From: Pseudomonas sp. TH10
GTDB taxonomy: Bacteria > Pseudomonadota > Gammaproteobacteria > Pseudomonadales > Pseudomonadaceae
Length of the DNA stretch: 32,015 bases
Direction of reading: 5' to 3'
NCBI RefSeq assembly: GCF_016651255.1
Contig: NZ_JAEKEG010000043.1
Location: 1-32,015 of the forward strand
Each line of letters opens with the position of its first letter. Positions within the stretch are counted from its first letter, which is position 1. Positions 1-8,979 of this stretch are shown here, one piece after another. Below the pieces are notes generated by a model, which worked only from the letters and a program-made list of their open reading frames with translations, was not told the origin of the DNA and searched no databases. The translations under genes were made by a program, and so were the position numbers.

Positions 1-849
1 GACGCTGATGCGGACGCCGATGCTGACGCCGATGCGGATGCGGATGCTGATGCCGATGCCGATGCTGATGCTGATGCGGACGCTGACGCCGATGCCGATG
101 CCGATGCCGACGCTGACGCTGACGCTGATGCTGATGCTGATGCTGATGCCGACGCCGACGCTGATGCGGATGCTGATGCTGACGCTGATGCGGATGCTGA
201 TGCTGATGCTGATGCCGACGCTGATGCGGATGCTGATGCTGACGCTGATGCGGACGCCGATGCTGACGCAGATGCTGACGCAGATGCTGATGCTGATGCG
301 GACGCCGACGCCGATGCCGATGCGGATGCGGATGCGGATGCGGATGCGGACGCCGATGCTGATGCCGATGCCGATGCCGATGCCGATGCCGACGCTGATG
401 CTGATGCTGATGCGGATGCTGACGCGGATGCCGACGCTGATGCGGACGCCGATGCTGATGCTGATGCTGATGCCGACGCTGACGCTGACGCTGATGCTGA
501 CGCGGATGCCGACGCTGATGCTGATGCTGATGCTGATGCTGATGCTGATGCCGATGCCGATGCCGATGCCGACGCTGACGCTGATGCCGATGCCGATGCC
601 GATGCTGACGCAGATGCTGATGCTGATGCTGATGCTGATGCTGATGCGGACGCCGACGCCGACGCCGATGCCGATGCGGATGCGGATGCGGACGCCGATG
701 CGGATGCCGACGCTGATGCTGACGCCGATGCCGATGCCGATGCCGATGCCGACGCAGATGCGGATGCTGATGCTGATGCGGACGCTGATGCGGATGCTGA
801 TGCCGATGCGGACGCGGACGCCGATGCTGATGCGGACGCCGACGCCGAC
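1..849 (+). repeat. Perfect GAYGCN hexamer array encoding (Asp-Ala)n
   Basis: Every codon pair from 1 to 849 is GAC/GAT followed by GCN, so the protein is strictly alternating Asp-Ala for about 141 units, and the array continues beyond the left edge. The third bases vary freely (T, C, G, rarely A), so protein identity is kept while DNA identity is not. Higher-order copies are visible: an identical 24-mer begins at 157, 181 and 217, and a 22-mer at 421 recurs at 499. These point to local duplication by multiples of six bases. The tract is probably an extended, highly negative spacer or stalk that could bind divalent cations. That function is an inference. Confidence 0.97.
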
Positions 850-2895
850 CTGACAGCCTTCGACGACCTGGCAACCGCTGAACTGACCGTAACTCCGGTT
901 AAGACCACCACCGGGCTCAACAGCATGAACGTGTTCACGTTGCTTGGGGTGGGAGGGATTCAGCTCGGTGTACCAGTGCTGTCGCAGGAATTCACGGTGT
1001 CGGATGAAAACACCGGCACCTTGAATCTGTCCTTCGGTGCGGGCGATCTGGTCTCGGTGTTGGGCAGTGGGTTCAGCGCAATACTGGAGGTCAGCGACGG
1101 TGCTGGCGGCTGGATTCCGGTTGATCAGGGCAGCGTAGGCGGCGGCTTGCTCGATCTGCTCGGGCTGTTCGGTCCGGGCGTGACCAGCGCCAAAATCGAA
1201 GGTCTGGCGGCCGGGCAGTATCGCTTCACGCTCGCCATGGACCCTTCACTCGTGGCAGTGGGCGCGACGGCTACGGCGCAACTGAGCGTCGATAACGTAA
1301 GCCTGGTCGATTTCACGACAACAGGCGGTGAGGTCAGCGGAAACGTCATCACCGATGACGGCTTTGCAGGCACGCCGGACTCTCCAGGTGCCGCAGCGGA
1401 TGCGACGGTCGGCGAAGTCAACGGTGTCACTATCAATCCGGCTGGCAGCACCCTGGTACAAGGGCTTTACGGTGATCTGACGATCTTTGCCAATGGCGAT
1501 TACAGCTACACGCCAACGGGCGATGGGGCGAACATCGGCAAGGTAGATGCCTTCGTCTATCAACTGGTGACAGCGGCGGGCGGGACGGCTTCGGCCACCC
1601 TGTACGTGCGCATCGATAGCACCGACTCGACAGTTACCTGGAGTCCTGTCGATCCTTCGGCACCGGGTGTCGTGGAAGTGGTGGCCACCGATGACATTGG
1701 TACAGCACAGATCAGCATCGATAACCTGGTCGAAACTGCCAGCCTCACGGCTATCAGCTACTCGCCTCCGGCGCTCTTCGGTACTCAGACGGGTACAGGG
1801 CAATCCTTCGTGGTCGAGGCGGACACGACGGCAGAGCTTGTTGTCAGCCGCAGCTTCGCCGGTGTCGGCGTGTTGCCTGAGACAACGATGGTCCTGCAGA
1901 AATGGAATGGCACAAGCTGGCAACCGGTGCCGGGTGAAAGCACGACTGCTGCCACTCACACCTTCACGCTGGGTGAAGGTCAGTATCGCGTGACGTCTAC
2001 GACGGGTGCCCTGGTGACACTTGGCACGATCACCGTGGCGCAAACACTGACCACCACCCACCTGACGGAGTTCGTCACGGGTGCCGCGACCGCCGCAACG
2101 GGCAACATCCTGGCGCTCAGCGCTCACTCCCCGGCAGACAGCCTCGGCTCGACGCTGACGGTACTGAGCGTGTTGATCAACGGGGTCTACGTCATACCGG
2201 GTCAGACCGGAGCAGTGGTGCAAGGGCAATACGGCACCCTGACGTTGCACGCCGATGGTGACTACAGCTACACGCCGACCCCGGGTCTGGCGCTGGCAGA
2301 AGTCGGCAAAGTGGACAGCTTCAACTACAAACTCACCACTCCAGGTGGCCAGGAGGACACCGCCACGCTGTTCGTACGCCTTGACTCGCCGGATCGTGAT
2401 CTGGTCTGGGACGATGCCAACCCGGGCGATCCTGCCACCGAAGCCCCTGGCTTCGCCGCAGCCTCGTTCGTGCAGGAACCGTCATCGGCCACGATCACCG
2501 AAGGTGCCGACGGGGCTGACCATATCGCGATCCATGACACCGAGTTCGCAGCGGTGGATGGCGGGGATGGTTTCGACACCCTGGTCTGGGACGGTGGCGA
2601 TGCGACGATCAACTTGAGCTTGCTGGTCGGCAAAGTCAGCAATATCGAGAGCATCGACCTGAACGACTTCAGTGCGGTCGACCTGACCGTAAGCCTGGAA
2701 GACCTGGTGGCGGTGACATCGCCCGAGACGGATAGATTGTTTATCCAGGGCGACGAGCAGGACAGCGTCCATCTGACGGGCAACTGGTCGGTGGGTAGCA
2801 CTCAACTGGAGAACGGGCAGGAGTACGTGGTGTACACCAGCCAGGAAGATGAAACCCATCAGCTCTGGGTGCAAAACGGGGTCAACGTGGTTTAA
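1..2895 (+). CDS. Giant Bap-like type I-secreted adhesin, C-terminal part (5' end outside window)
   Basis: The frame is open from base 1 to the TAA at 2893-2895, giving 964 residues of a larger protein. Codons 1-283 are an unbroken Asp-Ala dipeptide tract. After a short linker come two related beta-rich modules, each with a [17 protein letters not shown] motif (about 1468-1515 and 2230-2280) followed by GKVDxF, typical of Bap/VCBS-like surface adhesins. Near the C-terminus there is one RTX-type GGDGFDTL motif (about 2560-2583). The last 100 or so residues are acidic, Cys-free and poor in Lys, as expected for a type I secretion signal. The next genes encode a TolC-like protein, an ABC exporter and an adaptor, so the product is probably exported by them to the cell surface for attachment or biofilm formation. 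That role is inferred from family and context. The N-terminal retention domain, if there is one, is not visible. Confidence 0.9.
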   Translation, partial: DADADADADADADADADADADADADADADADADADADADADADADADADADADADADADADADADADADADADADADADADADADADADADADADADADADADADADADADADADADADADADADADADADADADADADADADADADADADADADADADADADADADADADADADADADADADADADADADADADADADADADADADADADADADADADADADADADADADADADADADADADADADADADADADADADADADADADADADADADADADADADLTAFDDLATAELTVTPVKTTTGLNSMNVFTLLGVGGIQLGVPVLSQEFTVSDENTGTLNLSFGAGDLVSVLGSGFSAILEVSDGAGGWIPVDQGSVGGGLLDLLGLFGPGVTSAKIEGLAAGQYRFTLAMDPSLVAVGATATAQLSVDNVSLVDFTTTGGEVSGNVITDDGFAGTPDSPGAAADATVGEVNGVTINPAGSTLVQGLYGDLTIFANGDYSYTPTGDGANIGKVDAFVYQLVTAAGGTASATLYVRIDSTDSTVTWSPVDPSAPGVVEVVATDDIGTAQISIDNLVETASLTAISYSPPALFGTQTGTGQSFVVEADTTAELVVSRSFAGVGVLPETTMVLQKWNGTSWQPVPGESTTAATHTFTLGEGQYRVTSTTGALVTLGTITVAQTLTTTHLTEFVTGAATAATGNILALSAHSPADSLGSTLTVLSVLINGVYVIPGQTGAVVQGQYGTLTLHADGDYSYTPTPGLALAEVGKVDSFNYKLTTPGGQEDTATLFVRLDSPDRDLVWDDANPGDPATEAPGFAAASFVQEPSSATITEGADGADHIAIHDTEFAAVDGGDGFDTLVWDGGDATINLSLLVGKVSNIESIDLNDFSAVDLTVSLEDLVAVTSPETDRLFIQGDEQDSVHLTGNWSVGSTQLENGQEYVVYTSQEDETHQLWVQNGVNVV

Positions 2896-2912
2896 CCACG
2901 TTGTTGGCTGGG

Positions 2913-2938
2913 AGCGTCAGGCCGCAAGGCCTGGCGTT
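2913..2938 (+). terminator. GNRA-loop hairpin just after the adhesin stop
   Basis: An 11-bp stem (two G-U pairs) closes a GCAA tetraloop at 2924-2927, starting 18 bases after the adhesin stop codon. The 3' side runs into a pyrimidine-rich but not purely T stretch (TTCTCTTCTC). It could be a partial terminator or a 3'-end stabiliser separating the very long adhesin message from the secretion genes. The stop codon itself sits in a separate loopless inverted repeat (2886-2900). Confidence 0.5.
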
Positions 2939-2973
2939 CTCTTCTCACATTCTTGGCAGTCAACTGTAACGGT

Positions 2974-3001
2974 CCAGGCGGCGCCTGTTGCGCCGCCCTG
3001 G
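2974..3001 (+). terminator. GC-rich hairpin upstream of the outer-membrane secretion gene
   Basis: GGCGGCGC at 2977-2984 pairs perfectly with GCGCCGCC at 2990-2997 around a 5-base loop, and CCA/TGG extends the stem with one bulged C. No T-tract follows. It is the second hairpin in the 162-base gap between the adhesin and the first plausible start of the next gene. It may attenuate or process the transcript. Confidence 0.45.
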
Positions 3002-3095
3002 CCTTACACAATGAATTTGAGAAATGCCGTGCATGCCACTGGAATTGAACGACCGGCATGGCACACAAGCGTCCATTTTTATCTCAAGCCGATTT

Positions 3096-3099
3096 GGAG
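3096..3099 (+). promoter_or_regulatory. Ribosome binding site GGAG supporting a TTG start
   Basis: GGAG at 3096-3099 lies six bases before a TTG at 3106 that is in frame with the outer membrane gene. The upstream ATG at 3058 has no good ribosome binding site at normal distance (GGAA is about 13 bases away). Starting at 3106 also puts a short basic n-region directly before the signal-peptide hydrophobic core. Confidence 0.5.
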
Positions 3100-3105
3100 C
3101 ATTAC

Positions 3106-4557
3106 TTGAAACCTAAGGATCGGTTCGAGTTCCTGTTTTTGGCGTTGTTGGCCGTCGCCGTACTGCCATTGACGATAGACCGGGCCGTAGCACTGACACG
3201 TGACTACGAACCCGAACGTATCAACTCCATCAGCCCAAAAGATGTGGGCAAGCATTTACCGGGCGATTCATTCGGTGCCAGCCAGCCGGCGGCGCCCAGC
3301 AACAGGGTCCCCGACAACCTCGATCTGCCGCGCGCCATTCAATTGGCCGTTGCCTGGCATCCCGCCATAGCAGAATCGATCGGTCAGCTTTACCAGCAAC
3401 ACGACAATGTCACCGTGGCCCGTGCCGGCTATTACCCGCAGATACGCGGCGGGTTCAACACCGGTTACGACAGCGGCCTGACCGGTAACGGGCAAAGCCA
3501 GGCCTTCACCCTGTCGGCATCGCAGATGCTGTACGACTTCGGCAAGGTGGACAGTGCGGTGGACAGTGCGGTGGCTCGGGTCAACGGCAAGCAGGCTTCC
3601 GTTCTGCTGGCGATCGACCAGGTAGCGCGCGATACCGCCTTTGCCGTGATCGAACTGCAGCGCTACCAGGCGTTGCTCAACATTTCTCGAGCGCAGGTCA
3701 AAGGGCTTACAGCCATTGCCGATCTGGCGCAAAAACGCAGCGACATGGGGGCCAGCACCCGCTCCGACCTGATCCAGGCGCGCTCGCGGGTGGAGGCAGC
3801 CGTTGCCACGCAGCTGCAATACACCGCGCTCTACAACCGCTGGCGCAGCACCCTGGGCAGTTTGCTTGGCGCACGAGGGCCCGTCAGCGTCTCCGCGCAA
3901 GTGCCTGATACGTTGCAGCAGTCCTGCCAGGGCATCAATGCCGACGAAGTGCTGACGCCGTCGCTGTTGATCGCACAGGCGCAGCAGGTCGATGCCCAGG
4001 CGCAAATCGCCCAGGCGCGGGCCGAGGGGATGCCGACTGTGTCGCTGGAGCCCTCTGCTACCCAGTACCTGGACAACAACGATGACAATGGCACCGCCAA
4101 CGGGCGCGACCGGACTCGCTACGGGATCTTCCTCAACGTTGAGGTGCCGTTGTATCAGGGCGGCGCTATCAACGCCCGCAAATCGGCTGCTGCCCAAGCA
4201 CTGCGGGCTGCCGAGGCGGCCAACGATGCCGCGCGACTGGCTGTGCGCCAGGGATTGCTCGAGGCTCGCGACCAGACTTCCAGCCTCGAACAGCGTCTGT
4301 CGACCCTGGATTTTCGTGAACGCAGTATTTCTGAAACCCGCGATTTGTACCGCCAGCAATACCTTGAGTTGGGCACGCGTCCGCTGCTCGATCTGTTGAA
4401 CGCCGAGCAGGAAATCCACCAGGCCGCGATGGATCGGGCCAACACCGCCGCCGATCTGCACCGCCTGGAAATCGATTGCCTCTACAACAGCAGTGCCTTG
4501 CGCACGGCCTTCAATCTGGACAGCAGCACGATCCAAGGTGTGGAGATTCGACCATGA
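3106..4557 (+). CDS. TolC-like type I secretion outer membrane protein
   Basis: The product is an outer membrane efflux protein that would form the trimeric exit channel of the adhesin exporter. An N-terminal signal core (FLFLALLAVAVLPL) is followed by the family's repeated helical layout: DLPRAIQLAVAWHPAI near the start, YYPQIRGGFNTGY, then a second half with PTVSLEPSATQYL, VEVPLYQGG and a closing LLDLLNAEQEI segment. The length is about 483 residues from the TTG at 3106, or 499 from the ATG at 3058. I prefer 3106 because of its GGAG and the signal-peptide layout. The gene overlaps the ABC exporter by 4 bases (ATGA), so the two are translationally coupled. It resembles LapE/AggA-type proteins and occupies the position of PA1875 in P. 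aeruginosa. Confidence 0.93.
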   Translation: MKPKDRFEFLFLALLAVAVLPLTIDRAVALTRDYEPERINSISPKDVGKHLPGDSFGASQPAAPSNRVPDNLDLPRAIQLAVAWHPAIAESIGQLYQQHDNVTVARAGYYPQIRGGFNTGYDSGLTGNGQSQAFTLSASQMLYDFGKVDSAVDSAVARVNGKQASVLLAIDQVARDTAFAVIELQRYQALLNISRAQVKGLTAIADLAQKRSDMGASTRSDLIQARSRVEAAVATQLQYTALYNRWRSTLGSLLGARGPVSVSAQVPDTLQQSCQGINADEVLTPSLLIAQAQQVDAQAQIAQARAEGMPTVSLEPSATQYLDNNDDNGTANGRDRTRYGIFLNVEVPLYQGGAINARKSAAAQALRAAEAANDAARLAVRQGLLEARDQTSSLEQRLSTLDFRERSISETRDLYRQQYLELGTRPLLDLLNAEQEIHQAAMDRANTAADLHRLEIDCLYNSSALRTAFNLDSSTIQGVEIRP

Positions 4558-6736
4558 ACGACGCCGTGAACCTTGATACCCGCACCGCCACCGAACCCCA
4601 GACCCTGGAGACGGCCGGCACGCTCAGTTACGAAGGCTGGCTGGAGGCGATACTGACCGTCGCCCGGCACAATCGCCTGGATTGCTCGGCGCAGAATGTG
4701 CGCATCGCCGCCCAGTGGAGCAAAGATGCAGGCGTCGACGAGGTGCTGCGCCAGATGGCGCGCCAGGCCGGACTCAGCCTGAAAGTCGTCGATTTCACCC
4801 CCTCGCTGCTGGTGCAGCGGCGCTTGCCGCTGGTGCTGCAGTTTGACGACGGTCAGATCGGCGTGTTGCAGACCGTCAGCGAAGATGACGATTGCGGCAT
4901 TATCTACAGCGGTGACCAGGGCCTGCAAAGTCGCATCGGCCGTGCCGAGCTGGTCGCTTCAGCGCGCAAGGCGCTGATTCTGCGACCGGTGCAAATGGCC
5001 AGGGATTCGCGGGTCGATGACTACATCAAGCCCTACGAGAAAAGCTGGTTCAGGAACATCGTACTGCGCGACATGCGTCCCTATGGCCACGTCATGTTGG
5101 CGTCGCTGGCGGCGAACGTACTTGGCCTGGCCGGGGTGTTATTTTCAATGCAGGTGTACGACCGGGTGATTCCCGCCGAGTCGATGCCTACCCTGTATGT
5201 GCTGTTCGGTGGGGTCATGCTGGCGCTGCTTTTCGATTTTGTCCTGCGGGTCATGCGCGTGCGCATCACCGACCTGCTGGGCAAACGCGCGGACATGCGC
5301 GTATCGGACCTGGTCTTCGGTCACGCCATTCGCCTGCGTAATAGCGCCCGCCCGAAATCCACCGGTTCGTTTATCTCGCAGTTGCGCGAGCTGGAGCAAC
5401 TTCGCGAACTGATTACCTCAAGCACCGCCAGTGCCGTGGCCGACTTGCCGTTTTTCCTGATGTTCGTGGTGATCTACTGGTTTATTGCCGGACCGCTGGT
5501 GGCCGTGCCGTTGGCCGCCGTGTTGCTCCTGGTAATCCCGGGGTTATTGTCACAGAGGAAACTGGCCAGGCTGGCCAACCAGTCGATGCGCGAAAGTTCG
5601 CTGCGCAGCGCCATGCTGGTGGAGACCGTGCAAGGCCTGGACGACATCAAGATGCTGCAGGCCGAACAGCGTTTCCAGCAGCAATGGAATCACTACAATG
5701 CGACCGCTGCCGAGGCGAGCTTGCGTTCGCGCACACTCACCAGCGGGCTGGTGACCTGGACGCAGAGCGTACAGGGAGGGGTATTTGCGGTGGTGGTGGT
5801 GTTCGGCGCACCGATGGTGATGGCGGGAGACATGACCACCGGTAGCCTGGTGGCCGCGTCGATCCTGGCGTCACGCATGATGGGGCCGATGTCGCAGATC
5901 ACCGTCGTGCTGACGCGCTGGCAGCAGGCCAAAGTGGCCCTGCAGGGCTTGCACCGGATCATGCAGATGCCGGTCGACCAGGCCGAAGGCAGCAAGCGGG
6001 TGCACTTGCCCGTGGTCCGCGGCGAGTTCGAGTTCAAGCAGGCAGTGTTCAAGTACAGCGAAGACGCACCCATGCCGGCCTTGACGGTCAAGGACTTGAA
6101 GATTGCCCCGGGGAGCGCATCGCGGTGCTTGGGCGCAATGGTGCAGGCAAATCGACCTTGTTGCAGGCGATGGCCGGCATGATCGACCTCGGTTCGGGCT
6201 CGTTGACGCTGGATGGCGTGGGGCTGAGCCATATAGACCCGGCGGATGTGCGTCGCGATGTGGGCCTGCTGACCCAAAACGCACGGTTGTTCCACGGCAC
6301 CTTGCGCGAGAACCTGATGATGGGTGCGCCCCACGCCGGTGATCAGGAAATCCTCGAGGCACTGGCGTTGACCGGTGCACTGGAGTTCATCAGCAAATTC
6401 GCACTGGGCATGGACCACATGATTCTGGAGGGCGGGCTCGGCCTGTCCGGTGGGCAGCGGCAGTCGCTGTTGCTGTCGCGATTGATCATTCGCCAGCCGC
6501 AGATTGTGTTGTTGGACGAACCCACCGCGGCGCTGGACGACGCCAGCGAGCGCAAGCTGATTCAGAGCCTGGAACAGTGGGGCGCGCAGCGCACGCTGAT
6601 CATCGCCACGCACCGGATGAGTGTGCTGAGCCTGGTGGATCGAATCATCGTCGTCGACAACGGTTCGGTGGTGATCGATGACACCAAGGACAACGCCATT
6701 GCCCGGCTTTCCAAACCCAGGAACCCGGCGCAGTGA
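4554..6736 (+). CDS. Type I secretion ABC exporter with C39-like domain (frameshifted)
   Basis: This is an inner membrane permease/ATPase that would drive adhesin export. The N-terminal 120 or so residues look like a C39 peptidase domain, but the position expected for the catalytic Cys (GWLEAILTVARHN) has Ala, so it should bind substrate without cleaving it. A transmembrane domain follows (about residues 180-430), then an ATPase domain with GRNGAGKST (Walker A), LSGGQRQ, IVLLDEPTAALDD (Walker B) and an ATHR H-loop. The frame breaks at CCCCGGGG (6106-6113): restoring one G continues the protein as ERIAVLGRNGAGKST. The joined length is 727 residues, normal for the family. As read, the protein would end at 6182 without an ATPase. 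It overlaps the preceding gene by 4 bases and lies 42 bases before the adaptor gene. Confidence 0.9.
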
Positions 6737-6778
6737 GCCGGCTGCCGATGCAATTGACTGCGCAAAAGGATAGCTCAG

Positions 6779-8022
6779 ATGCTCAATGACAATCGTACTT
6801 CGGGGGTGAACCCGGAGCAGGCCCGAGTCCCCCTGGCCGGATCCTCTCAAGACCCCACCCTGTCGCGCGACGACAACCTTGATGACGCTACCGTAGTGCG
6901 CTCCACGCGCGTCGTCTGGTGTGTGGCGTTGATGCTGCTGGCGTTCGGCGTATGGGCCTATCTGTTTGAAATAGACGAGGTCTCGACCGGCACCGGCAAG
7001 GTTATCCCGACCTCCCGCGAGCAGGTGATCCAGTCGCTGGAGGGCGGCATCGTCGCCGAGCTCAACGTCGCCGAAGGGGATATCGTCAAGCAGGGCGAAA
7101 TCCTCGCCAAGCTGGACCCGACCAAGACGGAGTCCAACTTCGGCGAGAGTGCGGCCAAGTATCGCGCCTCCCTGGCCAGCGTTGCGCGGTTGCAGGCGGA
7201 AGTTAACGGTACCGCGCTGACGTTTCCCCAGGAGCTCAAGGCGTACCCGGCGCTGATGGCGGCCGAAACCGATCTGTACCAGACCCGCCGCAAGGGGCTC
7301 GAAGAGTCTCAGGCCGGTGTTCGGGCCTCGCTGGGGCTGGTGCGCAGCGAGCTGGAAATCACCGAGAACCTGGCCCGTGTCGGCGCCGCCAGCAACGTCG
7401 AGGTGCTGCGCCTGAAGCGGCAGAAATCCGAGCTCGAGCTGAAACTCACCCAGTCCCGCTCCGAGTACATGGTGCGCGCGGGCGAAGAACTGGCCAAGGC
7501 CAACTCCGATGTGCAGACCCTGTCGTCGGTCCTCAAGGGCCGCTCCGACTCGGTCACCCGTCTGACCCTGCGCTCGCCGGTGCGGGGTATCGTCAAGGAC
7601 ATCGAGGTCACCACCATCGGCGGGATCATCCCCCCAATGGCCGCTTGATGCAGATCGTGCCGATGGACGACCAGTTGTTGATCGAGGCGCGCATTTCGCC
7701 TCGTGATATTGCCTTCATCCATCCGGACCAGGAAGCCAAGGTCAAGATCACCGCCTATGACTACTCCATCTACGGCAGCATGGACGGCAAGGTGGTGACT
7801 ATTTCCCCCGATACCATTCAGGATGAAGTCAAACCCGAGGTGTTCTACTACCGCGTGTTCATTCGCACCAATGACAATGAGCTGCACAACAAGGCCGGCA
7901 AGGCGTTTTCGATTGTGCCAGGGATGATCGCGGCGGCGGATATCAAGACAGGTCAAAAGACTGTACTCGATTACCTGATCAAGCCCATGAACCGGGCTCG
8001 CGAAGCCTTGCGCGAGCGCTAG
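6779..8022 (+). CDS. HlyD-family membrane fusion protein (frameshifted)
   Basis: This is the periplasmic adaptor linking the ABC exporter to the outer membrane channel. One transmembrane helix (WCVALMLLAFGVWAYLF, about residues 43-59) precedes the biotinyl-lipoyl half-motif (VIQSLEGGIVAELNVAEGD), a coiled-coil hairpin rich in Glu, Lys and Leu, the second half-motif (LRSPVRGIVKDIEV) and a C-terminal beta domain. The frame is broken in the C6 run at 7630-7635. With one more C the text reads IIPPNGRLMQIVPMDDQLLI, which is normal family sequence, and the protein is 414 residues. As read, the first part stops at 7648. AAGGA lies eight or nine bases before the ATG. The adaptor is the third gene of the secretion set after the adhesin. 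Confidence 0.9.
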
Positions 8023-8037
8023 GAAGAAGGACGCCGG

Positions 8038-8937
8038 ATGCTCGGATCGATCGCGGCAAGGTTGTTCTCATGCCTGGCCCTGCTAGCCAGTGAACCGCTG
8101 CTGGCTCGCAGCGTGGATGACCTGCCGCTGTTGTGGAACACCCCGGCGGACCAGGCCAGTTGCGTTGACTCGGACTCGGCCTTGTGGGTCCGGTTTGCCA
8201 GCGGCCAGGCTTGCATTCGCTACTTCAGTGCTTCATCGCTCGAACATGCACCGGTGGTGATCGTAATGTTTCACGGTGACCGCAATATGGAAATGCATCG
8301 TGCGCCGCAGACCATTGCCGGTAATACCCTGCGGGCCAAGGACAAGCAGGCAGCGGCCCTGAGTCAGCGTGCCGGGGTGCCCGTGGTGATTGTCGCGCGT
8401 CCGGGGACCTATGGTTCCAGTGGCAATCACGGGCAGCGTCGCCAGGCCAGCGAATTTCAGGCGCTGGACGCGGCACTCGACCAGTTGCGCCAGCGTTATT
8501 CCATAGGACGCTTTGTGCTGCTCGGGCACAGCGGTGGAGCGACGGCGGTCGCCGCCCTGCTAACGCTGGGGCGCAAGGACGTGCAGTGCGCAGTCATGAC
8601 TTCGGGAGCATTCGCTTTGCTCGAGCGAGCTCGAATGATTCGCCTCGGCAAAGGCCTGCCGCCCCGCGAAGGGCGCGACACCAATGGCCTGTTGCATCCT
8701 TATGATCCCTTGCAGCATGTCGACGGTATCGCCAGGGTGCCTGATCGACCGCTGTTCGTGATGGGCAACCGCAATGACCAGATAGCCCCCTTTGCCCTGC
8801 AGGAACAGTTCTATCAAGCGTTACGTGATGCCGGGCTGGAGGCACAACTGATCGACACGCCGGCCTCTGGCCCTGATTTTCACCAGTTGCGAAACGATAT
8901 CGGGCTGAAGACGGCGGCTCGGTGTGCGCACCCTTGA
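8038..8937 (+). CDS. Exported alpha/beta hydrolase of unknown substrate
   Basis: The protein has 299 residues. The N-terminus is a probable signal peptide (hydrophobic residues 5-22, LARS near a cleavage site). The alpha/beta hydrolase fold is shown by an oxyanion-hole HG at 79-80, a nucleophile elbow GHSGG (Ser165), a late Asp in GNRNDQIAP (Asp247) and a His in DFHQL (His282), a complete catalytic triad. It starts 15 bases after the HlyD-type adaptor gene with a strong GGAAGAAGGA ribosome binding site, so it is probably in the secretion operon. I do not recognise a specific family. An esterase or peptidase acting in the periplasm, or on the exported adhesin, would fit the context but is unproven. 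Its stop codon lies inside a 40-bp palindrome. Confidence 0.85.
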   Translation: MLGSIAARLFSCLALLASEPLLARSVDDLPLLWNTPADQASCVDSDSALWVRFASGQACIRYFSASSLEHAPVVIVMFHGDRNMEMHRAPQTIAGNTLRAKDKQAAALSQRAGVPVVIVARPGTYGSSGNHGQRRQASEFQALDAALDQLRQRYSIGRFVLLGHSGGATAVAALLTLGRKDVQCAVMTSGAFALLERARMIRLGKGLPPREGRDTNGLLHPYDPLQHVDGIARVPDRPLFVMGNRNDQIAPFALQEQFYQALRDAGLEAQLIDTPASGPDFHQLRNDIGLKTAARCAHP

Positions 8938-8971
8938 AGCGACTCGCTGATATCAGCGAGTCGCTTCAAGG
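8932..8971. repeat. 40-bp perfect palindrome between convergent genes
   Basis: Bases 8932-8951 are the exact reverse complement of 8952-8971, with GATATC at the centre and no spacer. It contains the TGA of the hydrolase (8935-8937) and ends 8 bases before the stop of the convergent Mur-ligase gene. As RNA it would form a long hairpin from either strand. There is no T-tract, so it may be a factor-assisted or processing-type bidirectional terminator. It could also be a protein-binding site. Confidence 0.9.
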
Positions 8972-8979
8972 CGATGACG

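Noticed and set aside
1..849. Array considered as a CRISPR or tandem non-coding repeat
   Set aside because: The unit is six bases with no spacers and stays in frame with the adhesin.
8..853. Second open frame across the whole Asp-Ala array
   Set aside because: It alternates Met/Thr with Arg/Leu/Pro/Gln only because GAYGCN read one base out has no stops. It is a by-product of the repeat.
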